Position numbers and translations under genes: made by a program. A stretch of 64,000 nt of DNA, taken from assembly GCF_002093665.1 (NCBI RefSeq), contig NZ_MRWE01000002.1:124001-188000 (forward strand). Direction: 5' to 3'. Below the pieces are notes generated by a model. It was given only the letters and a program-made list of their open reading frames with translations. It did not search any database and was not told the DNA's origin. This stretch comes from Rouxiella badensis. Its GTDB lineage: Bacteria; Pseudomonadota; Gammaproteobacteria; Enterobacterales; Enterobacteriaceae. This document shows, piece by piece, positions 40,683 to 51,096 of this stretch. How positions within the stretch are numbered: position 1 is the first letter of the stretch; every line of letters starts with the position of its first letter.

Positions 40683-41048
40683 ATGGATTTTGATTTCCTG
40701 CGTGATATCACCGGGCAAGTTAAGGCCCGTTTTTCAATGGGTCATGAAGTTATCGGCCACTGGCTGAATGAAGAGATTAAGGGCGATCTCAGCGTGCTGG
40801 ACACCATCGAAGCCGCCGCTGAGGAAATCAAAGGCAGCGAGCGCACCTGGCAGTTGGTGGGGCACGAATATACGCTCTGGTTTGACGGCGAAGAAGTCAT
40901 GGTGCGCGCCAATCAGCTGGATCTGGAAAGCGACGGCATGGAAGAAGGCATGAACTACTACGACGAAGAAAGCCTGTCGTTCTGTGGGATAGAAGATTTC
41001 CTGCTGGTGCTGGAAAAGTACCGCGCCTTTATCATTACCTACCGCTAA
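40683..41048 (+). CDS. yacL: UPF0231 family protein YacL
   Basis: Small acidic cytoplasmic protein of 121 residues, close to E. coli YacL (120). It starts [22 protein letters not shown] and is conserved throughout, including [10 protein letters not shown] and the C-terminal [13 protein letters not shown]. No enzymatic motif or membrane segment is visible, and the function of the family is unknown. It has its own ribosome binding site (GGGAG) after the acnB terminator and converges with speD over a terminator. Confidence 0.95.
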   Translation: MDFDFLRDITGQVKARFSMGHEVIGHWLNEEIKGDLSVLDTIEAAAEEIKGSERTWQLVGHEYTLWFDGEEVMVRANQLDLESDGMEEGMNYYDEESLSFCGIEDFLLVLEKYRAFIITYR

Positions 41049-41063
41049 TCGGCAAAAAATCGA

Positions 41064-41099
41064 ATAAAAATGGCCGCAGCCTCGTGAAGAAGTGCGGCC
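41064..41099 (-). terminator. Terminator of speED (possibly shared with yacL)
   Basis: GGCCGCA (41072-41078) and TGCGGCC (41093-41099) form a perfect 7-bp stem. On the minus strand it is followed by ATTTTTATT. It lies 20 bases after the speD stop. Confidence 0.82.
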
Positions 41100-41118
41100 T
41101 TGTCACTGAGAGAAAATG

Positions 41119-41913
41119 TCAGACCTGCGGAATATTTCTTCCGTAGTAGATTTCCTGCATCTCCTTATAAAGAAGCGTCGTGATCTCTTTCCGCTCCTTT
41201 GCGCTCAGCTCGTCAGGTCTGGCATTAAACAAATAATGTTTGAGATCGAAATCCTTCAGCATCATCTTGGTATGGAAAATATTTTCCTGATAAACGTTCA
41301 CGTCCATCATGTGATACAGCGACTTCATGTTCTCTGACATAAAGTTCTGGATCGAGTTGATTGAATGGTCGATGTAGTGTTTCACGCCGTTGACGTCGCG
41401 GGTAAAACCGCGCACGCGATAGTCAATGGTGACGATGTCCGATTCCAACTGGTGAATGAGGTAATTCAAGGCCTTAAGTGGCGAAATCACGCCACAGGTT
41501 GAGACCTCAATATCTGCGCGGAAGGTACAAAGCCCGCCTTCCGGATGGCTTTCCGGATAGGTGTGAACGCAGATGTGGCTCTTGTCGAGGTGGGCCACCA
41601 CTGAGCTCGGTAACGGGCCGGGATGCTCGGAAGTATCGACGTCTTTAGGATCAATCGGTTCTTCGCTTACCAGAATCGTAACGCTGGCACCCTGTGGTTC
41701 ATAATCCTGACGTGCAACGTTGAGGACGTTCGCACCGATAATCGAACAGGTTTCGGTGAGAATTTCCGTCAAACGGTTGGCATTATATTCTTTGTCAATG
41801 TAGGCGATATAGCCGTCGCGATCGTCTGCGGTCTTGGCATAACAAATATCGTAGATACAAAAACTCAGGCTTTTTGTCAGGTTATTGAAGCCATGCAGTT
41901 TCAGCTTTTGCAA
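41119..41913 (-). CDS. speD: S-adenosylmethionine decarboxylase proenzyme SpeD
   Basis: Makes decarboxylated AdoMet, the aminopropyl donor for spermidine. The 264-residue proenzyme cleaves itself between Lys111 and Ser112 (in [12 protein letters not shown]) to create the pyruvoyl cofactor; the alpha/beta junction is at the same number as in E. coli. The start is TTG at 41913, behind a GGGGGTG element; it aligns with residue 1 of E. coli ([20 protein letters not shown]). It sits 28 bases after speE and forms the speED operon with it. Confidence 0.97.
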   Translation of the reverse strand: MQKLKLHGFNNLTKSLSFCIYDICYAKTADDRDGYIAYIDKEYNANRLTEILTETCSIIGANVLNVARQDYEPQGASVTILVSEEPIDPKDVDTSEHPGPLPSSVVAHLDKSHICVHTYPESHPEGGLCTFRADIEVSTCGVISPLKALNYLIHQLESDIVTIDYRVRGFTRDVNGVKHYIDHSINSIQNFMSENMKSLYHMMDVNVYQENIFHTKMMLKDFDLKHYLFNARPDELSAKERKEITTLLYKEMQEIYYGRNIPQV

Positions 41914-41941
41914 TTTAGTTCACCCCCTTATGGATGCCGTT

Positions 41942-42817
41942 TCAGCGCGAGGCCGAAAGGGCATTCAGTAGATACTGTGGCAAGGCAAAGCTGCCGTAAT
42001 GAATAGCCGGATTGTAGTAACGGCTGATGATACCCGAGGCGGCAAAACGCGCCTGTAGAGTGCCGGTATCAAGCTGCCGATACTGCGGATTATTGGTTGC
42101 CCATGCGAAGGTCATGATCCCGCCGTAATAGGTTGGAATCGCTGCCTGATAAAAGCTGACATCCTGGAAATAGTGCGTCAATTTCTGGTGGCTGTTGACC
42201 GCCTCTTCCTGCTGCAGGAAGCAGACGCCGTTCTGGGCAACGAAGATCCCACCGGGCTTCAGGCAGCGGGCACAGCCTTCGTAGAAGCGTGAAGTAAACA
42301 GACTTTCGCCCGGCCCGATAGGGTCGGTACAGTCGGAGATAATCACGTCGAAGGTCTCTGAGGTTTGGTTAACGAAGTTAACGCCGTCGTCAATCACCAG
42401 ATTGAAGCGGGCATCGTCATAGGAACCGGCGCTATGGTTAGGGAGATACTGACGGCAGAATTCGACCACGCCCGCATCAATTTCGACCATGGTGATGTGT
42501 TCGACGGTTTTATGCCGACAGACTTCGCGAAGCATACCGCCGTCACCGCCACCGATGATAAGTACCTTCCTGGCGCTGCCGTGCGCCAGTAGCGGAACGT
42601 GGGTCATCATCTCATGATAGATGAACTCATCGCGCTCGGTGGTTTGCACCACGCCGTCGAGGGCCATGACGCGTCCCAGTGCGGCGTTTTCGAAAATCAC
42701 CAGATCCTGATGCTCGGTTTTGTCGCGATACAGCTTTTTTTCAATACTGAAATACTGGCCGAAGCTGGCGTGCAGCGTCTCATACCAAATTTCTTTCTGG
42801 GATCCTGTTTGAGACAT
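41942..42817 (-). CDS. speE: Spermidine synthase SpeE
   Basis: Transfers an aminopropyl group from decarboxylated AdoMet to putrescine. The ATG at 42817 (AAGGTGAG upstream) gives 291 residues (288 in E. coli). Conserved parts are [20 protein letters not shown], the nucleotide loop [29 protein letters not shown], the catalytic [15 protein letters not shown] and [20 protein letters not shown]. An open frame extends 28 codons upstream but lacks conservation. First gene of speED. Confidence 0.97.
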   Translation of the reverse strand: MSQTGSQKEIWYETLHASFGQYFSIEKKLYRDKTEHQDLVIFENAALGRVMALDGVVQTTERDEFIYHEMMTHVPLLAHGSARKVLIIGGGDGGMLREVCRHKTVEHITMVEIDAGVVEFCRQYLPNHSAGSYDDARFNLVIDDGVNFVNQTSETFDVIISDCTDPIGPGESLFTSRFYEGCARCLKPGGIFVAQNGVCFLQQEEAVNSHQKLTHYFQDVSFYQAAIPTYYGGIMTFAWATNNPQYRQLDTGTLQARFAASGIISRYYNPAIHYGSFALPQYLLNALSASR

Positions 42818-43004
42818 AATCTCACCTTTCTCCTGAGTAATCACAGCCATGAAAAATTGGCGCATTATGATAGCTAACGAGGACGCGGCATGCACGGTCA
42901 AATTTCAGCCATAGGAAAACATGCAATCGGGTGTTAAACGAGAGGGACGGGGCTAACAAGTGATTTTAGCTCACCCCTGAGAAACAGGGGCGAGAAACGA
43001 GGGA

Positions 43005-43352
43005 TTAATTGGTGTAGGCCAAAAGTCCAAGTGAATCACGCGCGAGTGATTTGCACTTAACCGGCTTGGGCACGCTGATGCCGCTGAGGTCGCGATAGCT
43101 GTCTTCGCCCAACGACTGCATGTCGAAGTCACCGTAATTGGTGAGGTCCCAATGGTTCTGCTCGGCAAAATAGACGATCGCGCGTTTTATTTGCGTGTTT
43201 GGCAGCTGCTCGTAGCCACAGTTATTTTTCAAATAAACAAAAACGGCGGTTAAATCGGCCAAATCTTCGGCTTCCGGCTCGCTAAGGGCCTGACTGGCAG
43301 AGGAGAATCCGAGTAAGGTCAGCAATAGCAGACTGAGGGTGGTTTTTTTCAT
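43005..43352 (-). CDS. yacC: YacC family periplasmic protein (PulS/OutS-like)
   Basis: Secreted or membrane-associated protein of 115 residues, the same length as E. coli YacC. A Sec signal peptide ([22 protein letters not shown]) precedes a conserved mature part: [25 protein letters not shown] and [14 protein letters not shown]. The two cysteines (in NNCGY and VKCKSLAR) may pair. It resembles the PulS/OutS pilotin family, but no secretin gene is nearby and its role is unknown. It is divergent from cueO. Confidence 0.93.
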   Translation of the reverse strand: MKKTTLSLLLLTLLGFSSASQALSEPEAEDLADLTAVFVYLKNNCGYEQLPNTQIKRAIVYFAEQNHWDLTNYGDFDMQSLGEDSYRDLSGISVPKPVKCKSLARDSLGLLAYTN

Positions 43353-43546
43353 GCTCTGCCTTGTTTTTGCGGGTAAATTTAATCTTTCCAGTAAGCCAAT
43401 TTTGGCGAGTAGTCGTGTCTTTAGCACAATAAAAATATTCGTCATAGTGATGATTAGGCCCGTAAATTATCAAAATGACGTTACCATATTTGCTACAGCG
43501 CTCATAAATTTCTTTTACATCTCTTTTTTACATAATTTATATCCGC

Positions 43547-43577
43547 TTGACCTTAACCCTGGGGAAAGGTTTAGGCT
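43547..43577 (+). promoter_or_regulatory. CueR-type promoter of cueO
   Basis: -35 TTGACC (43547-43552) and -10 TAGGCT (43572-43577) are separated by 19 bases, the long spacer typical of MerR-family activators. The spacer carries the dyad ACCTT-N2-CCC-T-GGG-N2-AAGGT. This is the pattern of copper-responsive CueR promoters such as those of copA and cueO. cueR itself is not in this window. Confidence 0.87.
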
Positions 43578-43617
43578 GAGCCATTCTGCCTTTCTTCTGA
43601 CTTCACAAGGAGCGACC

Positions 43618-45213
43618 ATGTATCGTCGTGATTTTATCAAACTGGCTGCGCTTTACGCCGGCGTCGCTGTTCTCCCTACCTGGAGCCGCCAGGCTTTCGC
43701 GGTCAGCCGCCCTGCGTTGCCCGTGCCTGAAATCCTCCAGCCTGACGTCAGAGGAACCTATCACCTTACCCTGCAACAGGGGCAGAGCCGGTTTTTGCCG
43801 GGCGTCAATACTGCCACCTGGGGCGTCAACGGTAATCTGCCTGGGCCCGTGCTGCGGCTGCGTCGCGGTAAGCAGGTCGGCGTTAGCGTGAAAAATTCTC
43901 TACCCGACGCCAGCACCGTGCACTGGCATGGTCTGGCTATCCCAGGCGACGTTGACGGTGGCCCGCAGGCGATGATTGCGCCGGGCGGCAGTCGCGAGGT
44001 GCATTTTACTCCCGATCAGCCAGCGGCAACCTGCTGGTTCCATCCGCATCCTCATCAAACCAGCGGTTATCAGGTGGCGATGGGGCTGGCGGGGATGGTG
44101 ATTATTGACGACGATGACGCCGATAAACTGCAAATCCCTTCTCGCTGGGGCGTCGATGATATCCCGGTGATCCTGCAAGACAAACGCCTTAACGACGCCG
44201 GTCAGATTGATTACCAGCTTGATATCATGACCGCGGCGGTGGGCTGGTTTGGTCAACATATGTTAACCAACGGGGTGATTTATCCACAGCACGGCGTGTC
44301 GCGCGGATGGCTCAGGCTGCGCCTGCTCAACGGCTGCAACGCGCGCTCGTTGCAGATTGCCGCCAGCGATAATCGTCCGCTGTATGTGATTGCCAGCGAC
44401 GGCGGTTTTCTGCCGGAGCCGGTGAAGGTCTCTGCCTTGCCGATGCTGATGGGCGAGCGTTTTGAGGTCATGATCGACTGTTCGGACGGCAAGGCGTTTG
44501 ATCTGGTGACCCTGCCGGTACAGCAAATAGGGATGACGCTGGCACCCTTTGACCAACCGCTGGCGGTATTAAAGATTCAGCCAACCGTGACACAGTCTGG
44601 CGGCAGCTTGCCAGATTCATTGATTTCGCTGCCGGCTTTACCGTCGCTTGACGGCCTGCCGACCCGCTGGCTACAGCTCATGATGGACCCACAGCTCGAC
44701 CAGCAGGGGATGCAGGCGCTGATGACCCGCTACGGTCACGGCGCAATGGCGGGAATGCGCATGGACCACGGCAGTGCGACGTCTGACGCTTCTTCAATGA
44801 ACGGCATGTCGATGGACTCTGGCGGCATGGCGGGAATGTCGATGTCGCAGGGCGCTGCTCACTTTGACTTTATGACTGCCAACAAGATTAACGGCAAGGC
44901 CTATGACATGAATCATCCGGCGTTTGCGGTTAAGCGGGGTCAGTACGAGAGGTGGACGATTTCGGGGGAAGGCGACATGATGCTGCATCCTTTCCACATC
45001 CACGGCACCCAGTTCCGTATCCTGACCGAAAACGGCAAGCCGGTCGAAAAACATCGTCAGGGGTGGAAAGACACCGTGCGCGTAGAGGGCGGTCGCAGTG
45101 AGGTTCTGGTGCGTTTCGACCATCTCGCCGACGCTCAGCATGCCTATATGGCCCATTGCCATCTGCTCGAGCATGAGGATACGGGCATGATGACAAGTTT
45201 CACGGTGGCTTGA
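43618..45213 (+). CDS. cueO: Multicopper oxidase CueO
   Basis: Periplasmic cuprous oxidase that protects against copper. The ATG at 43618 has AAGGAG upstream and gives 531 residues (516 in E. coli). A twin-arginine signal ([14 protein letters not shown]) exports it folded. The copper ligands are in [29 protein letters not shown] and [15 protein letters not shown] methionine-rich insert around residues 380 to 415 ([11 protein letters not shown]...[16 protein letters not shown]) is the hallmark substrate-copper region of CueO. A CueR-type promoter lies 41 bases upstream. An upstream open extension is spurious. Confidence 0.97.
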   Translation: MYRRDFIKLAALYAGVAVLPTWSRQAFAVSRPALPVPEILQPDVRGTYHLTLQQGQSRFLPGVNTATWGVNGNLPGPVLRLRRGKQVGVSVKNSLPDASTVHWHGLAIPGDVDGGPQAMIAPGGSREVHFTPDQPAATCWFHPHPHQTSGYQVAMGLAGMVIIDDDDADKLQIPSRWGVDDIPVILQDKRLNDAGQIDYQLDIMTAAVGWFGQHMLTNGVIYPQHGVSRGWLRLRLLNGCNARSLQIAASDNRPLYVIASDGGFLPEPVKVSALPMLMGERFEVMIDCSDGKAFDLVTLPVQQIGMTLAPFDQPLAVLKIQPTVTQSGGSLPDSLISLPALPSLDGLPTRWLQLMMDPQLDQQGMQALMTRYGHGAMAGMRMDHGSATSDASSMNGMSMDSGGMAGMSMSQGAAHFDFMTANKINGKAYDMNHPAFAVKRGQYERWTISGEGDMMLHPFHIHGTQFRILTENGKPVEKHRQGWKDTVRVEGGRSEVLVRFDHLADAQHAYMAHCHLLEHEDTGMMTSFTVA

Positions 45214-45252
45214 TTAAGCGCTGAAGACCTTGCGGTAGCGTCGGCTTTATTG

Positions 45253-45333
45253 TTGCGCAACATTCTCCTTGCGCAACGTTCTTTGCTATACTCCCCGCGC
45301 AATAAAGACTGCCATCACCCATACTGATGGCAG
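45253..45333 (+). promoter_or_regulatory. hpt promoter with twin TTGCGCAA palindromes and leader hairpin
   Basis: Two copies of the palindrome TTGCGCAA (45253-45260 and 45269-45276, pitch 16) lie just before an extended -10 element TGCTATACT (TATACT at 45287-45292). Downstream, CTGCCATC (45309-45316) pairs with GATGGCAG (45326-45333) in the leader, 34 bases before the hpt ATG. The palindromes are well placed for a repressor or activator, but no known regulator was matched. Confidence 0.5.
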
Positions 45334-45367
45334 GACTCATTTAATTTTTTAGGTGGCAAGGCTTTAT

Positions 45368-45904
45368 ATGAAACACACTGTAGACGTAATGATTTCCGAG
45401 CAGGAAGTAAAAAACCGTATCACCGAATTGGGCCGTGAGATCACGGAGCATTACCGCGACAGCGGCAGTGAGATGGTTCTGGTGGGGCTGTTGCGCGGAT
45501 CCTTTATGTTTATGGCGGACCTGTGCCGTGCCATCGACGTGCCTCACGAAGTCGATTTTATGACGGCGTCCAGCTACGGCAACGGTATGTCCAGCACCCG
45601 CGATGTCAAAATCCTGAAAGACCTCGATGAGGATATCCGCGGCAAAGACGTGCTGATCGTTGAAGATATTATCGACTCGGGCAATACCCTGAGCAAAGTG
45701 CGCGAGCTGTTCCAACTGCGTGGACCAAAGTCGCTGGCTATCTGTACGCTGCTCGATAAACCTGAGCGTCGTGAAGTTGACGTGACCGTTGAGTACGTCG
45801 GTTTCACCATTCCAGACGAGTTCGTTGTGGGTTACGGGATTGACTACGCGCAGCGTTATCGTCACCTGCCGTACGTCGGCAAAGTCACCATGCTGGAAGA
45901 GTAA
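45368..45904 (+). CDS. hpt: Hypoxanthine phosphoribosyltransferase Hpt
   Basis: Purine salvage enzyme converting hypoxanthine (and guanine weakly) plus PRPP to IMP. The ATG at 45368 gives 178 residues, equal to E. coli, starting [18 protein letters not shown]. The PRPP-binding motif [14 protein letters not shown] is complete, and the flexible loop ([15 protein letters not shown]) and C-terminal [10 protein letters not shown] are conserved. An in-frame GTG five codons earlier is not favoured. E. coli has gcd next to this gene; it is absent here and cueO is the direct neighbour. Confidence 0.97.
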   Translation: MKHTVDVMISEQEVKNRITELGREITEHYRDSGSEMVLVGLLRGSFMFMADLCRAIDVPHEVDFMTASSYGNGMSSTRDVKILKDLDEDIRGKDVLIVEDIIDSGNTLSKVRELFQLRGPKSLAICTLLDKPERREVDVTVEYVGFTIPDEFVVGYGIDYAQRYRHLPYVGKVTMLEE

Positions 45905-45978
45905 AGCAGTCGCTACCCGATTGAGCCATTTCTGACGTCGGCAGGGCTTGATAAGTAAGGCACATCGTGGAACGTTTT

Positions 45979-46010
45979 AACGCCTCAGACGTTGTAAAGT
46001 CTGAGGCGTT
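45979..46010. terminator. Hairpin between convergent hpt and can
   Basis: AACGCCTCAGAC (45979-45990) and GTCTGAGGCGTT (45999-46010) form a perfect 12-bp stem with an 8-base loop. T-rich bases follow on the plus strand and TTAAAA on the minus strand. It most likely ends both hpt and can transcripts. Confidence 0.75.
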
Positions 46011-46026
46011 ATTGTTAGTGCGGAAT

Positions 46027-46680
46027 TTATTTCGGTTGCTCAAGCAGGGCTGAAACACCCCGGTGATAGCGTTGTTCAAGCATTTCGCGGCTGGTAGAAG
46101 TGATGTCCAGATCGCGCAACAGCCCGTCCTGAAGTCCGTAAACCCAACCGTGCAGGGTGATTTTCTGCCCACGTTGCCATGCGCTTCGCATCACGGTGGA
46201 GTGGCCAAGGTTATAAACCTGTTCCACCACGTTGAGCTCACAGAGTTTGTTCAGACGATCGTCTGGCTCCAGCTCGCTTAACGCGTTGCCGTGTTTGAAA
46301 TAGATGTCGCGAATGTGTAGCAACCAGTTGTCGATCAAGCCCAGTTCAGGGTTTTCAATCGCAGCCTTCACGCCACCACAGCCGTGGTGGCCGCAGATTA
46401 TCACATGCTCGACCTCAAGAACGTCGATGGCATATTGCACCACTGACAGACAGTTGAGATCGGTGTGGATGACCAGGTTCGCCACGTTACGGTGAACAAA
46501 AAGCTCACCGGGTTCGAGTCCGGTCAGACGTTCTGCGGGGACGCGGCTGTCTGAACAGCCAATCCACAGAAAGCGGGGTTTTTGAGCAAGAGAGAGGCGT
46601 TCGAAAAAGCCAGGATCTTCCTCTTCCATAATTTTTGACCAAGCAGCGTTGTTGCTGATCAGCGTTTCGATATCTTTCAT
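46027..46680 (-). CDS. can: Beta-class carbonic anhydrase Can
   Basis: Zinc enzyme interconverting CO2 and bicarbonate, needed for growth in air. It has 217 residues (220 in E. coli). The zinc and active-site residues match E. coli numbering: Cys42 and Asp44 in GCSDSRVP, His98 and Cys101 in CGHHGCGGV. The N-terminus [25 protein letters not shown] is also conserved. It is divergent from yadG, with about 130 bases between the starts. Confidence 0.97.
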   Translation of the reverse strand: MKDIETLISNNAAWSKIMEEEDPGFFERLSLAQKPRFLWIGCSDSRVPAERLTGLEPGELFVHRNVANLVIHTDLNCLSVVQYAIDVLEVEHVIICGHHGCGGVKAAIENPELGLIDNWLLHIRDIYFKHGNALSELEPDDRLNKLCELNVVEQVYNLGHSTVMRSAWQRGQKITLHGWVYGLQDGLLRDLDITSTSREMLEQRYHRGVSALLEQPK

Positions 46681-46814
46681 GAAAGTTAATAGCCTGTAAG
46701 AAAGCGTCTACGTTGGAGTAATATAAGACAACTCAAATGAAATTCAAAAGGGTTCTGTTCGGCCCTAATTGTAAACAAAGAAATAAAACCTCGGAAAAAG
46801 GTAAGACTTCACTT

Positions 46815-47738
46815 ATGACATACGCTTTAGAACTGGAGAAGTTAACCAAAACCTACGCAGGTGGTGTGCAGGCATTGCGCGGTATCGATTTACGCGTTGA
46901 AGCCGGTGATTTCTATGCACTGCTTGGTCCTAACGGGGCCGGAAAGTCGACCACGATTGGGATTATCAGCTCGTTGGTCAACAAGTCAGCCGGCAAGGTT
47001 CAGGTATTTGGTTACGACATCGACAAGGACATTGTTAACGCTAAGCGCCAGCTCGGACTGGTTCCTCAGGAGTTCAACTTTAACCCTTTTGAAACCGTGA
47101 TGCAGGTGGTGGTCAATCAGGCCGGTTACTACGGCGTTAAGCGCTCGGACGCCATCTCGCGTGCCGAAAAATACCTCACCCAGCTCGACCTGTGGGGCAA
47201 GCGCAATGAACGTTCCCGCATGCTGTCTGGCGGGATGAAGCGCCGTCTGATGATTGCCCGTGCGTTAATGCACGAGCCAAAACTGCTGATCCTCGATGAA
47301 CCGACCGCGGGCGTCGACATTGAGCTGCGTCGTTCGATGTGGGGCTTCCTGAAGGAGCTCAACGCGCAGGGCACGACCATCATTCTGACGACCCACTATC
47401 TCGAAGAAGCCGAAATGCTGTGCCGCAATATCGGCATCATCCAGCATGGCCAGCTGGTCGAAAACACCTCGATGAAGTCGTTGCTGTCTAAGCTGAAGTC
47501 TGAAACCTTTGTGCTTGATTTAGCGCCTAAAAGCGCTATCCCACATCTTGACGGCTATCACAGCACGCTGCTCGATACCTCGACGCTGGAAGTGGAAGTC
47601 ATGCGTGAACAGGGGCTGAATTCACTGTTTAGCCAACTCAGCAAGCAGGGGGTTCAGGTGTTGAGCATGCGTAATAAAGCCAACCGTTTGGAAGAGCTGT
47701 TTGTCGACCTGGTGAATGGCAGTGAGGGTAAAAAATAA
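46815..47738 (+). CDS. yadG: ABC transporter ATP-binding protein YadG
   Basis: Nucleotide-binding subunit of an ABC-2 type exporter. The ATG at 46815 gives 307 residues (308 in E. coli). Walker A GPNGAGKST, signature MLSGGMKRRLMIARAL, Walker B LLILDEPTAGVD and the switch HYLEEAEML are all present. The C-terminal extension ending NKANRLEELFVDLV is shared with E. coli. Start codons further upstream are not conserved. The substrate is unknown. The stop overlaps yadH (TAATG). Confidence 0.95.
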   Translation: MTYALELEKLTKTYAGGVQALRGIDLRVEAGDFYALLGPNGAGKSTTIGIISSLVNKSAGKVQVFGYDIDKDIVNAKRQLGLVPQEFNFNPFETVMQVVVNQAGYYGVKRSDAISRAEKYLTQLDLWGKRNERSRMLSGGMKRRLMIARALMHEPKLLILDEPTAGVDIELRRSMWGFLKELNAQGTTIILTTHYLEEAEMLCRNIGIIQHGQLVENTSMKSLLSKLKSETFVLDLAPKSAIPHLDGYHSTLLDTSTLEVEVMREQGLNSLFSQLSKQGVQVLSMRNKANRLEELFVDLVNGSEGKK

Positions 47739-48508
47739 TGTCGCAACTCTACTGGGTGGCACTTAAAAGTATCTGGATGAAAGAGATAAACCGTTTTGGA
47801 CGTATCTGGGTGCAAACCCTGGTGCCACCGGTTATCACCATGTCTCTCTATTTTGTGATTTTCGGTAATCTGATTGGTTCTCGTATCGGCGATATGCACG
47901 GTTTTAGCTACATGCAGTTCATCGTTCCGGGCCTGATCATGATGTCGGTTATCACCAACTCCTACGCCAACGTTGCCTCGTCGTTCTTCAGCGCCAAGTT
48001 TCAGCGCAACATTGAAGAGCTGCTGGTGGCACCAGTGCCGACGCACGTAGTGATTGCCGGTTACGTCGGCGGCGGCGTGGCACGCGGTATCTGCGTGGGG
48101 ATCCTAGTGACTATCATTTCGCTGTTCTTCACCCACTTGCAGATCCACTCCTGGTGGGTGATCGCCGTGACGCTGTTGCTGACCGCAATCCTGTTCTCGC
48201 TGGGCGGCCTGCTGAACGCCGTGTTTGCGAGCAGTTTCGATGACATCAGCCTGATCCCGACCTTTGTACTGACCCCGCTGACCTACCTGGGGGGCGTGTT
48301 CTACTCCCTGACGCTGCTGCCACCGTTCTGGCAGGCGGTCTCCAAGCTAAACCCTATCGTGTATATGATTAGCGGCTTCCGTTTCGGTTTCCTGGGAATC
48401 TCCGATGTGCCGCTGGTATTCACCCTGACGGTGCTGGTCGCCTTCATTGCGGTGTTCTATCTGCTGGCCTGGTATCTCATCGAACGCGGTCGTGGTCTGC
48501 GGACCTAG
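47738..48508 (+). CDS. yadH: ABC-2 type transporter permease YadH
   Basis: Inner-membrane partner of YadG, 256 residues as in E. coli, with six hydrophobic segments. It starts MSQLYWVALKSIWMKEINRFGRIWVQTLVPP and has the ABC-2 signature region PLTYLGGVFYSLTLLPPFW. Together they form an exporter whose cargo is not known. A strong terminator follows the gene. Confidence 0.95.
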   Translation: MSQLYWVALKSIWMKEINRFGRIWVQTLVPPVITMSLYFVIFGNLIGSRIGDMHGFSYMQFIVPGLIMMSVITNSYANVASSFFSAKFQRNIEELLVAPVPTHVVIAGYVGGGVARGICVGILVTIISLFFTHLQIHSWWVIAVTLLLTAILFSLGGLLNAVFASSFDDISLIPTFVLTPLTYLGGVFYSLTLLPPFWQAVSKLNPIVYMISGFRFGFLGISDVPLVFTLTVLVAFIAVFYLLAWYLIERGRGLRT

Positions 48509-48515
48509 CTGTGAT

Positions 48516-48549
48516 GGCGTCTCCCGCTTGTCGGCGGGAGACGCCTTTA
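48516..48549. terminator. Bidirectional terminator between yadH and the ABC operon
   Basis: GGCGTCTCCCGC (48516-48527) and GCGGGAGACGCC (48534-48545) make a perfect 12-bp GC-rich stem with a 6-base loop, then TTTAT. It separates yadH (+) from the last gene of the minus-strand transporter operon. Confidence 0.85.
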
Positions 48550-48558
48550 TCCTTAGTT

Positions 48559-50205
48559 TTAACCTGGTGTAATAGCCTGCAACAGCTGCCGGGTATAAGG
48601 ATGCCGAGGTTGCTGCCAAATTTGCTGATGACTGCCTTGCTCCACCGACTCCCCCTGATACATCACCATTACCCGGTCTGCGATATAGCGCACTACCGCC
48701 AAATCGTGTGAGATAAACAGCAGCGACAGCTGCCTTTCCTGCTTTAAATCTACCAACAGATTCAGAATTTGCGCCTGCACCGAGACGTCTAGTGCCGACA
48801 CCGGCTCGTCGCAAATAATCAGCTGTGGATTGACTATCAACGCGCGAGCAATGCCAATGCGCTGCCGCTGGCCGCCCGAAAATTCGTGCGGATAGCGCTC
48901 CACTGAGTTGGCCGGTAAACCGACCTGATCGAGTATTTTCAACACCGCCTGATGATGCGTGGCCCGGTTGCCCAGCCGGTGGACCCGCAGCGGCGTCCTG
49001 AGGATTTCACCAACCGTATGGCGCGGATTGAGCGAGGCGTAGGGATCCTGAAACACCATCTGGATACGGCGTCTTAGCGGCGCAAGCTGCGAGGACGTCA
49101 GTTGAGTAATATCCTGCCCCTCGAAATTGATGCTGCCACTTTTTGGCGTCAGCAGGCGTAGTATCAGTTTGGACAGAGTCGACTTGCCGCAGCCTGATTC
49201 ACCCACCAGGCCCAGCGTCTCGCCCGGCATAATCTCCAGCGATACGTCCTTGACCGAGGCGGTTTGGGGGCTGGCTGAAGGATAATGAAAGCTGACTTTC
49301 TCCAGCTTTAGCAGGGGACGTCCGGCATTTTGAATCGGGCGAGCGGGTACAATGGGCGGCGTGTAAAGGGTCGGGGGAGCGTCGAGATGATGGACAATCT
49401 CCGTCAGACGACTGCTGCGGTAGTGTGTGGCCTGACTGCCGTGCAGCGAAGCGGCCAGCAGCCCTTTGCTGTAAGCATGCTGCGGGTGCTGAAACAGCGC
49501 CGACTTTTCGGCCTCTTCAATCTTTTCACCCTGATACATAACCGCGACACGGTCCGCGCGCTGTTCGACCAGCCCAAGGTCATGAGTGATAAACAGTACA
49601 CCCATGCCCAACTCCTGGCGCAGTTTGTCCAGCAGGCTGAGGATCTGAATCTGCACCGTGACGTCCAGCGCCGTGGTCGGCTCGTCGGCGATCAGCAGTT
49701 TGGGTTCGCAGGCTACCGCCATGGCAATCATTACCCTTTGCCGTTGGCCGCCCGAAAGATGGTGTGCATAGTCATCGATGCGTTTTTCTGCGTAGGGAAT
49801 ATTGACCCACTGCAACAGCTCAATGGCCCGCACGCGCGCTGCTTTAGCTGAAAGACCGAGATGCAGGCGCAGAGTCTCGATAATTTGCTGGCCGATAGTG
49901 AGCACCGGGTTAAGCGAGGTCATCGGCTCCTGAAAAATCATCGCGATATCTTTGCCGCGTAATTGGCGAACGCGAGCCGCGGGCAGGGCGAGCAGGTTGG
50001 TGCCCTGATAGAGTATTTCGCCACTGAGGCGGGCATTGTCTGGGGCAAGCCGCATCGCCGACAGCGCGGTAATCGACTTGCCGCAGCCCGACTCGCCGAC
50101 CAGCGCCATAAACTGACCCTGCTGCACCTGGAGATTCAGTTGGCGCACGGCGGCGTATTCACCAAAGGTGACACCGAAGTTTTTGAATTCGAGAAGAGAG
50201 GCCAT
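48559..50205 (-). CDS. Oligopeptide-type ABC transporter ATPase with two fused nucleotide-binding domains
   Basis: A 548-residue protein in which DppD-like and DppF-like ATPases are fused, as in YejF and GsiA. The first domain has Walker A GESGCGKS near residue 37, signature [14 protein letters not shown] and Walker [13 protein letters not shown]. The second has GESGCGKST near 335, [14 protein letters not shown] and [12 protein letters not shown]. Each is followed by an oligopeptide-transporter C-terminal extension. It powers the two permeases encoded just upstream (3-base gap). It is the last gene of a five-gene operon inserted between yadH and panD. Confidence 0.9.
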   Translation of the reverse strand: MASLLEFKNFGVTFGEYAAVRQLNLQVQQGQFMALVGESGCGKSITALSAMRLAPDNARLSGEILYQGTNLLALPAARVRQLRGKDIAMIFQEPMTSLNPVLTIGQQIIETLRLHLGLSAKAARVRAIELLQWVNIPYAEKRIDDYAHHLSGGQRQRVMIAMAVACEPKLLIADEPTTALDVTVQIQILSLLDKLRQELGMGVLFITHDLGLVEQRADRVAVMYQGEKIEEAEKSALFQHPQHAYSKGLLAASLHGSQATHYRSSRLTEIVHHLDAPPTLYTPPIVPARPIQNAGRPLLKLEKVSFHYPSASPQTASVKDVSLEIMPGETLGLVGESGCGKSTLSKLILRLLTPKSGSINFEGQDITQLTSSQLAPLRRRIQMVFQDPYASLNPRHTVGEILRTPLRVHRLGNRATHHQAVLKILDQVGLPANSVERYPHEFSGGQRQRIGIARALIVNPQLIICDEPVSALDVSVQAQILNLLVDLKQERQLSLLFISHDLAVVRYIADRVMVMYQGESVEQGSHQQIWQQPRHPYTRQLLQAITPG

Positions 50206-50208
50206 GAA

Positions 50209-51096
50209 TTATTTCCCCTTGCTGCGCGGGTTGAGCCAATTGTTCAGGGCGTCGCCCAGCAGATTGAGCGCCAGAATGGTCACCGCCAGCGCACTGCCCG
50301 GAATAACCGCCAGATACCAGGCGTTCTGCAATGACTGTCGGCCATCGCCAATCATGCTGCCCCAGCTGATACGGTTAGGATCGCTGAAGCCGAGAAAGGC
50401 CAGCGAGGACTCAGTGAGAATCGACGAGGCCATTAGCACCGACAGGGTGACAATCAGTGAGGGCAGCACGTTGGGCAGCAGTTCACGAAAAATAACGCGC
50501 AGCGGGCTGTAGCCGAGGCTGTGCGCTGCCAGCACGAAGTCCAGTGAACGCAGCTGACGATACTCGGCTCGAACCAGCCGGGCGATCATCGGCCATGATG
50601 CGAGTCCGATGGCGAATGAGATATAGGTGACGGTCGGTTGCCCCACTACCACCAGCACCACCACCAATAGAAACGACGGGAAGGTCTGGAACAGTTCGGC
50701 AAGACGAACGACAACGCGGTCTGTCCAGCCGCCGAAATAGCCCGCGCTGGCCCCGGCAATAATGCCAATCAGCAGGCTGACGACCACCGCACTGAAGCCG
50801 ATTTGCAGCGAAACCTGGGCACCGTGAAACAGCTCAGACGCGACGTCGCGCCCCAACGAGTCGGTGCCGAGCCGATACGCAGGGTCATCGCCTGGCCACA
50901 GGAAAGGCTGTGCCACCATCTCCAGCGGATCGCCGGGAAACAACCAGGATGCCAGAGCGGCCATTGTGAGCACGATCAGCAGCAGCACGCTGCCCACCAC
51001 CGCCTCGAGCGAGTGCCAAAAGCGCCGCCAGCCCGAGAGACCGGCCGGTTTTTGCGTCAATGCGTTAGCAAGTAAAGGATCGACTGCACTTTTCAT
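50209..51096 (-). CDS. Oligopeptide-type ABC transporter permease (DppC-like)
   Basis: Inner-membrane permease of 295 residues with about six hydrophobic segments. The N-terminal cytoplasmic part, one early helix, the periplasmic stretch with RLGTDSLGRDVASELFHGAQVS, and the EAA loop around RAEYRQLRSLDFVLAAHSLG followed by RVIFRELLPN match DppC/OppC. The ATG overlaps the stop of the DppB-like gene (ATGA), and the stop is 3 bases from the ATPase. The substrate is inferred only from the family and the operon. Confidence 0.9.
   Translation of the reverse strand: MKSAVDPLLANALTQKPAGLSGWRRFWHSLEAVVGSVLLLIVLTMAALASWLFPGDPLEMVAQPFLWPGDDPAYRLGTDSLGRDVASELFHGAQVSLQIGFSAVVVSLLIGIIAGASAGYFGGWTDRVVVRLAELFQTFPSFLLVVVLVVVGQPTVTYISFAIGLASWPMIARLVRAEYRQLRSLDFVLAAHSLGYSPLRVIFRELLPNVLPSLIVTLSVLMASSILTESSLAFLGFSDPNRISWGSMIGDGRQSLQNAWYLAVIPGSALAVTILALNLLGDALNNWLNPRSKGK

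Noticed and set aside
42974-42990. Terminator after yacC
   Set aside because: CCCCTG and CAGGGG form only a 6-bp stem and no T-run follows on the minus strand.
43339-43617. A 93-codon upstream extension of cueO
   Set aside because: It runs through the CueR promoter and overlaps yacC. The Tat signal, AAGGAG and homology all put the start at 43618.
45262-45290. A PurR box at hpt
   Set aside because: The sequence resembles the PurR half site but one base is missing in the centre, and PurR does not tolerate spacing changes. Reported instead as an unassigned palindrome pair.
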